A stretch of 64,000 nucleotides of DNA. Source: Deinandra increscens subsp. villosa. Its lineage: Eukaryota; Streptophyta; Magnoliopsida; Asterales; Asteraceae. The position numbers and the translations under genes were made by a program. Numbering within the stretch: the first letter of the stretch is position 1; each line of letters begins with the position of its first letter. The notes beneath the pieces are model-generated. The model was not told where the DNA came from and did not search any database. It saw only the letters and a list, made by a program, of their open reading frames with translations. This document shows positions 1 to 11,000 of this stretch, piece after piece. The stretch spans positions 120,066,957 to 120,130,956 of the forward strand of contig JBCNJP010000007.1 of the NCBI GenBank assembly GCA_039602395.1, in the 5' to 3' direction.

Positions 1-1
1 C

Positions 2-2478
2 TGGCTGTCTGCAGTATATGACGTCAAAGCCACTCCTGAATGCATTCGTGCTAGGGTCATGCAGAAAGATATTGTCATTACCATGAAAACCATTGCTGAA
101 GCACTTAAACTAGAAGAGGATGTTGGTGATGCACCCAAGTTGAATGACATGGACGTATTGAAGGGTTTTGAAAAGCACATGGGTTATGAAGGAGGCCATT
201 TGTGGAAGAATAAGAAAGAGATTAAGAAGTCTTACATGTCTAAAGAATGGAGATTCATCGCTCACGTCATCATTTCCTGCATTGATGACAGAAAGGGTGG
301 GTCAGATGGATTGAATTTGAACTGGGCAGAAGCAATGTTGCTGTTGTGTAAAGGGACAGAAAGCTAACATCCCTCAGAGAATATTTGAAGCTATGGTTGC
401 GAATATTCAAGCTTTGAAGAAATCAAGATGGCTTCTGTATCCGAGATTCCTGGAGATAATCATAGAATATCTTAGAACCTGAGCTGCCGAAGCAAAGCAC
501 AGCACTTGTTATAAATCCTATGCACTCAAGGATTCTATCTGATTGTTGTGCTGTAAGAGAAGATTTTTCTGGGCATACCACCTATTTAATGAAACATATG
601 TATTCTGAAGAAAGATATGAGTACATCAAGAAGCTGATCGAAGACGAAAACAAAAGAAAAACTCAAGGAAAGGTAAGTGAGAGTGTTAAAGGGAAACGGA
701 AACAATATGTGAGGGGTTCGGGGAAGGAAGCTGGAGATGAAATTGAAGATGAGCTCGAAAGTCTATCTCGTCAAGGAAAGAAGGTCACTCAAAAACAAAG
801 TGTTCCGACTGAAGATGAGCTGAGAGCTTCAAAGAAAAGAAGAATAGATCCCAGAGCTGAATTAGACGAAGACATCATCAGAGGTGTAAATACCTCTTTG
901 TCAAATGAATTGGGAATGATTAAAACCAAGCTGGTTAACTCTGAAATTCGGGAGAAGGAGAAAGATGATCAGATCAAACACATGAACGAGATCATAGCCA
1001 AACAATCTTCCTTGATCAAATTTTTGATGGTAGAATTGAACGATATCAAGAAGCATCTGAACATGCCTGGTATAATGAGTGATGCTGAGATTGAATCAGT
1101 TAATGACATCTTAAAGGACACATCCGGAACAGCAGGTGGAAGTGGTTCTGGTGAAGCTGATAAAGCAGGAGGAAGTGGATCTGGTGGAGTTGGAGGAAGT
1201 GGTACAGGTTTGAATGATGCTGATGACAGTGGAGCTCCCAATGCTGAAGACTTGGAGGCTATCAATGTCAGTGATGCTAATCTATTTAGTACTGAAACAG
1301 AACAACCACAGCCAGAGATTGTTCAAGCCAAATTCGTGTTGATCGATGAAGATGAGGAAGAAGCTGAAATTGACGATCACTCTGAGCCAAGAAGCTATGA
1401 ATGGAAAGAGCATGGTCTTACTTATCTAGCGAAGATTAGCTCTGTCAGTGAAGAGGTTCTCGAGTTTAACAGAGATGATTGGTTCAAGAAACCTGAGCTT
1501 GTGGATCAGACTCCCTTATTTCAAAACATCTCTCAACCCAGCAGAAAAGAGTCTGATCGTCACATTATAAGCTGGAAATTCAATTCATCCGTTCGTGCCT
1601 TCATGATTAAGAGAAGGGGAGGTAGCATTTCATATCTTCACAAACGTGAAAAGTTCCAGACCCTGCCCAGATGGGATTTAAGAAGGTTGTCTGAGCTCCC
1701 CCTCATTGATGCTGATAAAGCAGAAAGGGCTGGCAACTTGGTGAAACATTTGCAGCTAGCCGCAAAAGACGACTTCGTATCGTTTGGATTTATGAAAGGC
1801 CAAAGGATCAAGTCTAAGACTAGAATTGATGCAGCAACAGGGAAGCCAAAAGTCCATCTTAAATTCAAGCCTGCAAAGACAATGACTAGAATCAGAATAC
1901 CAGATCAAGAGCCTTCCAGACTGCAAAATTTCAAGAAATGGTTTTACGATAACCAGACAGGTGAAGCAGTTATCCGTATCGGAGAAAGTGATGAGATCAG
2001 GCTGTTCGACCCAATGGAGGTTTTCTCCTTTAGTAATGACGATCTCAAGACATTATGTGAAAATCCTATCAAACACGGGGCTGGCGATGACACTGCTGAA
2101 GAAGCAAACCTGTTTGTGAGGGTCGCCAATAAAGCCCGAGGAATTATCAAGGAAATAAAGGATTTAGCAGACAAAGTCAAGGCTGCTGAAGATCAAATGG
2201 AAGAAGATCGGGATCTAGCGAATCAAATGAACAAATCATTAAGCGGGCTTGGAGAATCTTCTCAAATCCCAGATCCAGAGACTGCTGTCCCCGCCGCCGA
2301 AGAGACAATCAATCTGGGGGAACCAGAGTCTGTAACCCCAGGTGCTGATGAAACAACAATTGTGGGGGAATCTGAAGAAAATGTCCCCGTTGCTGACACG
2401 ACAACTACTTTGGGGGAATCAGGGACTCCTGATTTGAATCAGGAGCCGAACCAGAATGAAGCCGATGCTGACAAGTGA
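2..2478 (+). pseudogene. Third (post-pol) ORF of a copia element, two frameshifts
   Basis: The reading frame is open from base 2 to 366, shifts near 350 and again near 473, then stays open from 520 to 2478 (652 codons). Reading through the shifts gives one continuous protein: a block with SKEWRFIAHVIISC, then QKANIPQRIFEAMVANI, then LLYPRFLEIIIEYL. These resemble the IAHxI / F.GM..N / YPRFLQL blocks typical of the domain downstream of RT in sunflower-family copia elements (family memory, not a search). The 652-codon part has a basic KKRR patch near residue 106, a coiled-coil-like stretch at about 120-180, a Gly/Ser-rich linker at about 204-231, an acidic stretch near 275, and three imperfect C-terminal repeats ending in LGE/VGE. 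Function unknown. The frameshifts argue that this copy is dead, unless they are assembly errors. Confidence 0.6.
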
Positions 2479-2514
2479 AGATCCTGTGGCTGAATCCCTC
2501 CCTAGGGGGAATAT

Positions 2515-2985
2515 TGAAGATCAATGTAGGGAGGAATTCATCTTTTGTTTAGTTTCATTGTAATAGTTTAGTTTATTGTAAATGTTAGATTTTGGTAGGC
2601 TAGCGAAACTGTAAGCTACCGAGCGAAACTGTAGTTTCGCTCGGTACCTAGATTAGACTGTCTCAGTGACAGTTTCGCTTGGCCAGCGAAACTGCCAGCG
2701 AAACTGTTCACTGGACAGTATATATGCGCAGCCATTGTGCAGCCATTTGTAACTTTCTCAAGCATATTGAACCCTAATACAAGAAATCTTCATTTGGTGA
2801 GTTTTGGTGACGGCTAGGAGCTTATTTCAGTATATTGTAGCTTGTTTATCATCATTTATCAATCTATTGGTTCATATTGAGATTGTTCAAGGCTAGAAAA
2901 CCATTTTAGTCATTGGAAATCTTATATTGTGTTGTTTATTTGGTTTTCTTCTCAAATACACCTTCATTTGCACTGATAAAGATCA
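2515..2985 (+). repeat. 3' LTR of the copia element (approximate ends)
   Basis: The LTR is inferred to begin at the TG just after the purine tract. It contains a TATA-like box (TATATATG, about 2719-2726) preceded by clustered AGCGAAACT motifs. The right end is uncertain because a Mutator-like terminal repeat starts at about 2994 and no target duplication is visible. Confidence 0.55.
2601..2706 (+). promoter_or_regulatory. AGCGAAACT repeat cluster with hairpin in LTR U3
   Basis: AGCGAAACT or its complement occurs six times just upstream of the LTR TATA-like box. At 2617-2646 two copies face each other as a perfect hairpin: 14-bp arms TACCGAGCGAAACT and AGTTTCGCTCGGTA with a 2-nt loop. The layout resembles enhancer-type repeats in other copia LTRs, but a binding factor is not known from the sequence. 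Confidence 0.5.
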
Positions 2986-3289
2986 GTGAGGACCAACAAA
3001 TATAACCCACAATGGTCCCAACTTTTCACTTAATTATTTAAAATGGTCCCGTCGTTAAAAAAACTAACACCGTTAGTTTTTAATCTGAGTTGGCGCTGAT
3101 GTGGCATCTAGTTGTATTTATTTTTTTTTAAATAAAAACTCTTAAATCCAATCGACGTAAGTTAAAGATCAAATTATCAAACCCAGCTTCAATCTCCTCA
3201 CATTCCGACAAACCTGCGGCACAAATGAAAGCTCTCTGGCCAACCAACACGCCGGAAACATCCGAGGATGATGTGGAGGAGCCAAACGA

Positions 3290-3985
3290 CACATACTAAT
3301 CACACCACCACCCTCCACCACCGTCGTAATCTCACCACCACCCGCCTCAACGCTCTTCACCTTCCCGATAACCACCTCCACCTCATAATCCGCCACCGCT
3401 TTCTCCAACAACTTTTTAGTAAACAACTGCGGATGCACTTGGGTCGTCGTCTCCGTCATCAGGATCCTAATTAAACTTAAAAATATTGCAAATGATTGAT
3501 CCTTGGTAAAGCTCGCATTTTTAAGAAAAAAGATGCAAGATTTTAGAAACCCAAATGGAAATAAGTCAAATAACACCAATTAAACTTGAAAATATTGCAA
3601 AAGATTGATCCCTCGCACTTTTAAAGAAAAAGATACAAGATTTGAGAAACCCAGATGGAAATAAGATCCAATCAGGAATTGTCGATTTCCGGCCGCGGGG
3701 TGGGTTTTCCGATTCGATGACGGAGAGGCTGAGGGTGTTGAGTGAACGATAGTCGTACGATTCTCCGCCGTTTAATTCTTGAGCGAGCGAACGGTGGAGA
3801 TCGAAGCTGGCACGTGCGAGGGAGGAGAGGCTAGGAACCCACCGGCTTTGCCGGAGGCTGCGCAGGCGATGGATGATTGCTCGACTTGGGTTACGGCGAC
3901 GCCCTTTTCGGAAAGGAAGTAGGCCGTGCAAACGCCGATGACTCCGCCGTCACAGACGAGTACCCGCTTCTTTGGCGGGTCGGGT
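3290..3985 (-). pseudogene. Captured fragment of a plastid-type FAD-dependent oxidoreductase
   Basis: On the minus strand, about 3980-3840 encodes VCDGGVIGVCTAYFLSEKG, a Rossmann FAD-binding motif with one Gly replaced by Asp, followed by SSIACAASGKAGGFLA. After a short deletion the frame changes and LARASFDLHRSLAQELNG and YRSLNTLSLSV follow (about 3835-3720). A third block, QVHPQLFTKKLLEKAVADY then EVVIGKVKSVEAGGG, lies at about 3460-3330. The blocks appear in the order expected for DAO-like FAD-dependent oxidoreductases (such as the Arabidopsis At5g48440 type; from memory), with the conserved tail missing. It is carried inside inverted repeats and frameshifted, so it is a transposon-captured pseudogene. 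Confidence 0.65.
3467..3672. repeat. Tandem duplication of about 100 bp inside the Pack-MULE
   Basis: 3467-3566 and 3577-3672 are two imperfect direct copies (shared AATATTGCAAA.GATTGATCC and AGATGGAAATAAG-like ends). They fall between two captured exon blocks, probably in former intron sequence. Confidence 0.6.
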
Positions 3986-4284
3986 TTGGGGGGATTTGTG
4001 GTCCATGGAGGCTTGGAGTGTAACAGGTCTGGAAGATGAGAAGATGGGTGATTTCAACATATCTCAACTTATGTGGATTTAAAAAAAAAATTCTTTTTCT
4101 TTAAATACAACTAGATGCCACATCAGCGCCAACTCAGATTAAAAACTAACGGTGTTAGTTTTTTTAACGGCGGGACCATTCTAAATAGTTAAGTGAAAAG
4201 TTGGGACCATTGTGGGTTATATTGAAAAGTGGGATTATTGTTGGCCAATACCTAAAACTTGGGATTATTTATTTCCAATTTTCC

Positions 4285-5758
4285 TATAAACTATATATAA
4301 TCGTTCGCACATTGATGTTGAGATAGCATTGGTATATAAATAGTTACCTTGATAAAACGCAATATAATATAAAACACTCATACAAAAAGATTACATAATA
4401 ATGTTTAAAAAAAATATGAAAATAAAACGAAAAATAGTTACCTTGATAAAACACAATATAATATAAATCACTCATGCAAAAGATTACATAATAATGTTTA
4501 CAAAAATTATGAAAACAAAACGAAAACAGCTACACCATTTTTACGACAATATGCCAAATAGTACAATTGTTACTCTACTTGCGTTGAAACATAAATATGT
4601 GCAAGAAATGGTTTTAAAAAAAGGAAATAACCGGCAATAACAAGATTTAAACCCGGATCAACATTGCGCAAAAAAGACATCCTACCATCAAACTAAATGG
4701 GCATCATGTAAATAAAGAAACGGATTATAAAGAATAAATAAAATACTCAATACCCGCCACGTGATAGGCCACAGTGACAAGTGAATACTACTTTGCAAAT
4801 TATATAAAATATATATATATTTTTTAAATTTGATTAAATATATGATATTATAAATGTTCGTACGGGTAGGTATATATGGAATTCTTCTTTTTTAGGCGTT
4901 ATTTATTTTTTTGCATAAATTGTGTTTTTTAACTTAGAGAGTCACCATAAAAAAAATTGGAACAAAAAACGAATATTTTAGCTTAGTTTTTACGGTTTTC
5001 CCAACTCGGAGAGGTTTGCATTTTATCCGTGTTTAAATAGTTAAACGTGTGAAACATAGATAAAAACATGTTTGAACGTCAACGAGTTGTTAAATTAATA
5101 AAACATAATATATTCGGGTATTGTAGGTGTTTATATTTATCATCTTACGAATCCCAAGGCTTACAAATCATAAGAAATGCATCCTAAGATGTTTTAGAAC
5201 ATAAAATAACACTTAGATAGAAGTTTAGGAGTTAAAATGTAAAATAAAAGTAGAGGGACCAAAACTATCAATATGATGAAAAATACATTCAAATTGCTTA
5301 TATATGAAATGATGCTTATTTTAACTATTAAATTGTTTTTAGACTGATATGTTGTGTGACAAGAATGTTTGTGAATTTCATACATGTATTGTTTATGCAA
5401 TTATAATGAATGTGATGTGTTATGTGCTATTATTTGCTTTGTAATTAAATAGCCAAGTAGTGATAAGAGAATTCTTAGTAGACATTATAGTAATATGTAT
5501 TTATATGTGAGAACATGTGATGCATTCGCTTTATTATTATGTGGTTAATACACCGCCAGTACTTCTTATATATAAGCATAATAATATTAGTTGCCCGATA
5601 TATCAGAAGTGTGGAGCATACGCTGTTGTTACATTTTGTATATATACACGAATGGTGAATTGGAGGATATTCATGTGTTGCAATATATGAATACATTATT
5701 GTTATCTACTAATAAGCCTAAGTCACTTGGGTATTTAACTAGGGCGAGTAGTAGAACT
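4285..5758. other. AT-rich intergenic DNA without a recognised gene
   Basis: No credible exon or transposon end was seen apart from the tandem duplication at 4339-4530. The short ORFs here have composition typical of random AT-rich DNA. Confidence 0.6.
4339..4530. repeat. Two tandem copies of a ~97-bp unit
   Basis: Both copies start with TAGTTACCTTGATAAAAC and end in AAAACGAAAA, with a few substitutions and small indels between them. No coding content. Confidence 0.7.
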
Positions 5759-5962
5759 GTAGCGGGTTGAAGGTAGTCTATGCTTATAAAATAGCGGAAT
5801 GAAGGTAGTCTCTGCTTATAAATAGCGGATTGAAGTTAGTCTGTGCTTATAAAATAGATGGAAGTTAGTCGTGAAAGTATAGCTTAGTCTTTGCTTATAA
5901 AATAGCGGATGGAAGTTAGTCGTGAAAGTATAGCTTGGTCTATGCTTATAAAATAACGGAGG
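5759..5962. repeat. Minisatellite, core about 32 bp
   Basis: About five imperfect copies of a core GAAGTTAGTCTNTGCTTATA followed by AAATAGCGGA. Two copies are lengthened by an insert ending GTGAAAGTATAGCT. Spacing and sequence vary, so the array is old or interrupted. Confidence 0.7.
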
Positions 5963-6639
5963 GAAGTAAAGGTATAGTCTGAGAAGCAATCGAAAGTAAA
6001 GGTTAGGGTGTAGACGTCTTCTATTGAAAATGTGCATAGTTACGAATGAATGTTATGGTTTTCATAATTCTGTTATGTATTATACTTCATGAATGTTTGT
6101 TAAAAAGAGTCTTGCAGGCTCAAGTGTCTTGAACTCAGGATCAAAAGGGGGCGCCGTTTTTTATATATGTTCAAGGAAGGAACATATTTTTTTTAGATTT
6201 AAGGTGTGCAGATCAAATACGATCAAATAAAGAGGGGTATAGCTTTTTTTAAATAAATTTTAAGACAATTGAAGATCTTCATTAAAAAAAAAAGTCTTCA
6301 TGACTTATGTCTGTACGCCTGCAGACATAACATCCCTTGAAAATCTTTCAAAACAAACAAACAACCCTAAAATGAAGAAACTGGGGGTGGGGGGATTTAG
6401 GTGTTTTTGTTATATTATATAATTAAGCTTTTTATGTAACATTTCTCTATAAAAGTCTTACTAATTTTTTGTTAGTTTTAAAAAGTTTGGTAAAGCTATT
6501 AGACTCTTCGTAACGCTAACACAAATCATTCCCATAAACAGTTTTAGTCAGCATGCTACATCGTTTTTTTACACATCATTCACAATCCTTACCACAAACA
6601 CATTTTAACCACAACACTAAAAATTCACGTCATTCTCAC
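5963..6639. other. Intergenic DNA, nothing recognised
   Basis: AT-rich, with a run of A/G mononucleotide tracts and no convincing exon, RNA gene or transposon terminus. Confidence 0.5.
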
Positions 6640-7343
6640 TAGGAGTGTGCATGGATCGGTTTGGATCGGATTTTGGCTAAAACCGAATCCAAAACCGAAC
6701 TTTGGTTTCTATAATTTTCAAATCCATTCGGATTCGGTTTTTTAGGTTTCACGGATTTTGGTTTTCAGTTTTTTACGGTTTGGATTCGTTTTTTTTCGGA
6801 TTCAAATCCATATGAGTTTTTGGGCTGAAACAAAATCAATAATATTAAATTTGGGTCTACTTATTTTTTAATTATAGATTAATTGACTACTAATAGCATT
6901 CAAAATAAAACTTTAAAATCCATAACATTGCAAAATGATCCAATCTCAAATAAATACATTCAAACAAATATTTAATGATCTAATCTCAAATAATCAAGGA
7001 TCCATAATGTTGCATAACGATCCAAAATCCAACAAATCCTTAACGAACTAATCTCAAACACTCATACGACATTCAAACAATGCATAATGATCTAATCTCA
7101 AAGACTCAAAGATCTTAATGACTATAAACAAAAGTTTAAAATTAAAATTTGAAACCCTTTAATAATTGAATGGATCGGTATGGTTTTTTCGGTTTTTCTT
7201 TCTAGCTAAAACCGAAACCAATCTGAAATTTCGGATTTTAGAAAAATTCAATCTAAACCGTCGGTTTCTATTTGGATTCGGTTTGGTTTTTTCAGTTATT
7301 TTGGTTTCGAGTCGGGTTTTTTTCGGATTCTTGCACACCCCTA
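6640..7343. mobile_element. Non-autonomous hAT element, 704 bp, intact ends
   Basis: Terminal inverted repeats TAGGAGTGTGCA (left) and TGCACACCCCTA (right) are flanked by identical 8-bp target duplications ATTCTCAC at 6632-6639 and 7344-7351, the hallmark of the hAT superfamily. Subterminal DNA is filled with GGTTTGGAT and AAACCGAA motifs in both orientations. No transposase is present; the ORF inside it is not a gene. Confidence 0.88.
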
Positions 7344-7351
7344 ATTCTCAC

Positions 7352-8087
7352 ATACACACCACAATTTAATAATATGTAAGGGATTTTTTTTGTTGAAGAA
7401 TGACTGCACGTCCCCACAAACACCACTCAAATGCGGCCCCAAACACCAAGCCTTAACGCCGCATGTTCCAAGTGCAGCGCCACCTAGGCATCCTTCTCAT
7501 AAACACAATCCCACAAACACTACGATGGAGGCAGTCTTAGAAAGAAAAACTGAAAAAGTCATAAGTGATGACGTGACTTTTAGGTGAAAAAAAAATAGGA
7601 TTGAAAAACTACGGGATGACTATTACAAATAAACTAATCCACTAGTTATCTGTTAATAAATAAAAAGCGGTAAAGTTGAACCTTTTTAATATATATTAAA
7701 GACTGAATTACAAATTTTGTTCTTTAAGTTCGTACGTTTTTGCAAGTTTTATAAGTTTTGTTCTTTACTTTACTAATAAAATTAGATGTCATTTATATTG
7801 CATAAAGTTTTATTTAGTGTCCTTTGACTTAACGAATCTTACACCGAGTATCTTTTATATTGTATAAAAGTCACACCGAGTATCCTTTAACGCAGTAAAT
7901 AAAATTCAATCAAAAAAATACTGAGTAAAACTTTACGAAGTATACAAGATAATTAATAAAAAATAAATGACAAAACTTAGAAAGCCAAGTAGATGACAAA
8001 ATTTGTTACACAAACATTGTTCATAGCCCACCAATCCCACCACTGAACTGCAATCACTCACCAAGTCAAAATTCACCAAAGAACACC
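7352..8087 (+). promoter_or_regulatory. Upstream region of the BASS1-like gene
   Basis: This gene-free stretch precedes the start codon at 8088. The last 80 bases are C/A-rich, as plant 5' leaders often are. No single TATA box could be chosen with confidence. The promoter role is inferred from position only. Confidence 0.35.
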
Positions 8088-11000
8088 ATGTCATCACTCT
8101 CTCCCCTCACTCTCCAAACCCATCAACATCATCATTCAAGGTTCCAAATCCCTCTTTTCAGATCCCACATCACAATCATCAAACCCCCAATTCCCATCTT
8201 TCAAAACCCTCAAAAACAGCTTCCAAGATCAGGGGTTTTAAAAATTAGATCAATTCAACAAAATCCTGGAGAATCACCGACTCTTGCAACCACCAAAGGG
8301 GAAACTTTGTTGTCAACTTTAGCAAGTTTGTATCCTGTGTATGTGACAGTTGGAGGTGTTGTTGCTTGTTTAAAGCCTTCAACTTTTTCATGGTTTGTAG
8401 AAAGAGCTCCTAAATCTTATAGCTTTTCACTTGGTTTTATTATGCTTGTTATGGGTCTCACTTTGGAGTTCAAAGATCTGGTCAATTTGTTCATGCAAAG
8501 ACCTCTTTCTGTAAGTTATCTTGGAATCTTGCAAAAATGCTAAAAGTTGGGCTGTTGGGTTCATCTTTACTGTTGTCTAAATTCAAAATTGAGGTGGAAT
8601 CTTCTAGTAATCTGAGGAGACTAGGTTAAACCCTGTACCAAATGCTAGAAGCAATAAAATTCATAACAAGATTAAATTGGAAACATAATCGGATGACCTT
8701 AAATAGGCAAAGCATTACTGTTGTGGGATTGATGGATTATGATGGAGTTTATGTAGTTTAGTAGCTTGTTTGTTTTGTCATTTGACTTTAATCTTGCAAA
8801 AAAATAAAATAAATAATGCTGTTTAGAATACATACATACACACACATACACACATATATATATGAAGTGTAGAATATACTTCACTGATATTACTATAACT
8901 TTTATGTAAAATTTTTCTTAATTTTTTGTAGATAATATTGGGATGTGCTGCTCAGTACACAATTATGCCAACTTTTGGATTTGTTATAAGCAAATTGTTG
9001 GGGCTCTCACCGTCTCTTTCGGTTGGTTTGATATTACTTTCATGCTGTCCGGGAGGTACTGCCTCTAATGTGGTAAGTATATTTTTCAACTCCAAGGGTT
9101 GTTTAGTAAAAAATATGTTTTTATTGTCAAATGAAACAAGGGACTGAATGATTCAGAGGCTGTATGGACTTGGTTCCGAATGAAAAATGACTATTTTAGA
9201 GAATAAAATCCGACTGTATGACGAGTGCTATGTACGGCTAGGATTTATAATCGGATCAAGAAAACGTTAAATTAAACAAAATAATATACACGGAATGATC
9301 TTTTTATATCATGTAATTCATAATTTCACTCGTCTCATTTTGGAAATAAAAATGATTTTTTCTTATATTATTCTTGTCTTTAGTCACATTCATTCATCTT
9401 TTCGTGTTATAGTGTTACAGGTGACCTTGATTGCTCAAGGAGACGTGCCGTTGTCTATTGTAATGACGGTAATTAGCACTCTTGGAGCAGTGTTTCTTAC
9501 TCCTCTTTTGACCATGGTCTTGGCTGGTACTTATGTTCGTGTTGATGCCATCAAACTTTCCATTAGCACCTTGCAGGTATATTTTTTTAAGAGATTCCTT
9601 GTTAACTAATGGTCATACTGGCTAATTGTAAAGTCAAAATAGATAAACTTGTCAACAAACATTCCTGGTTTTCACTTATATATATCAACTACATCCTTTC
9701 TATCCAAATACGATTTGGTTGACCTTTTAGTTTGTTGAGTTAATGAACTCCCTCAATCTTTTTCTATTTATACAAGTTTTTAACTACAAGATTGGTACAT
9801 GTTTCTATGGAGTTTAAGAACAACGAGAAATCAACCGCGCGTTGCAGCGGTTGTGTATTCAAAGTTTTCGGATGCATAGAGAAATTGACACCCATATATT
9901 ACATAGCAAATTCGGGTGACTGTATATGTACATATAACATTCAAAATATCCACATCAGCAAAAACTAACGGAGTTAAGGTAAACTTAACGGAGGTCCAAT
10001 GAAATCCAACACCTTAATAATTGGGATTAATGTAGGCCAATTTTAAAATTGGGATTAATATTGACCAATTGGTAATAACTTGGATTATTAAAATCCAATT
10101 TTCCCCGAAATTATAATCACATATATAACATTACAACCTAAAGTAGATTTGGGTCATAATGACCCATCGATAGCATCCTTATTACTAAGTGATATCAAAG
10201 CTATGATACTGTATAAATTATTTTTTAAAGCGATCTCTTAGAGCATTCACAACCCACCCCCTAAAAATATGTGTGTATATTCCCTAAATTTTAGGGTGTG
10301 GTTTTGAATGGTTGTGAGTGGAGGAGAGAGAAAAAGTTACTGTTCATCCCTATATTTGAGGGAAAAACTGATGATTTTTTAAAATTTGTGGTTTTGTTGT
10401 GATTGAAAGAGAGAGAAAAAGTAATAATAAGGGTATAAAAAGTATTATTTAATTATGGTTGTGAGTGGAAGAGAGAGAAAAAGTAATGATTAAAGTATAA
10501 ATTATAGGGATGGGGATGGGGAACGGGTTGTGAATGCTCTTATATAACATCACTTTACAATTAATGCCTACCCTCCAGACATGTCTGGCATTGCATAAGA
10601 CTAAAGTTCCATCTTATGAGGCTGCTGCCCAAAATTCAAACACGGTTGCCATATATTGTACATAACATTTATGTCTTAGTATACATGCCATCAATTTAAA
10701 AAAAAAAAATCAGAATGTTCAGACAGACATGGCATGTCAGCTATTGTAGTTTAAATTTCTGTTTTAGTAGTGATAATACATGCCATAATTTTAAAAAATC
10801 AGTGATAGCATCTCCTTATAAACTTTATGAAAGTATGGGACCTCTGTTGTGGTGCACCTACGACTGACGGTAGTCACCTAGATAATGAAAGGACTCGGAT
10901 AAAGAAGTGCAAAACAGGTTGTAGTGATGAAATGCAGAGAACCCATGTCAAGATGTGTAAGACAGTATTTTGGGTTTCTAAATGCCCGTGAAACTTGCAA

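Larger units (their letters stand above)
2..2985 (+). mobile_element. Ty1-copia-type LTR retrotransposon, 3' portion
   Basis: The window opens inside the element and runs through its last ORF, a polypurine tract (AGGGGGAATA near 2504-2513) and a 3' LTR. The last ORF is not gag or pol. From memory of family resemblance, it matches the extra domain that follows RNase H in many Asteraceae copia elements. Gag, integrase, RT and the 5' LTR lie outside the window or are lost. The right border is blurred by an abutting Mutator-like element. Confidence 0.7.
2994..4284. mobile_element. Mutator-like element carrying a host gene fragment (Pack-MULE)
   Basis: 3001-3119 and 4108-4222 are near-identical inverted repeats of about 115-120 bp (ACCATTGTGGGTTAT at one end, its complement at the other). 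The right terminus extends outward to an AATTTTCC end at about 4284. The left terminus has lost part of that outer segment. The interior lacks transposase and holds a captured FAD-oxidoreductase fragment. No target duplication could be confirmed because of the left-end loss. The same outer sequence (GGATTATT..AATTTTCC) recurs near 10100, so this is a family. Confidence 0.7.

Noticed and set aside
969..1265. 98-codon minus-strand ORF
   Set aside because: Antisense shadow of the copia ORF, caused by the Gly/Ser-rich linker.
7166..7369. 67-codon ORF rich in Phe
   Set aside because: Runs across the right half and terminus of a hAT element; composition is from GGTTTT repeats.
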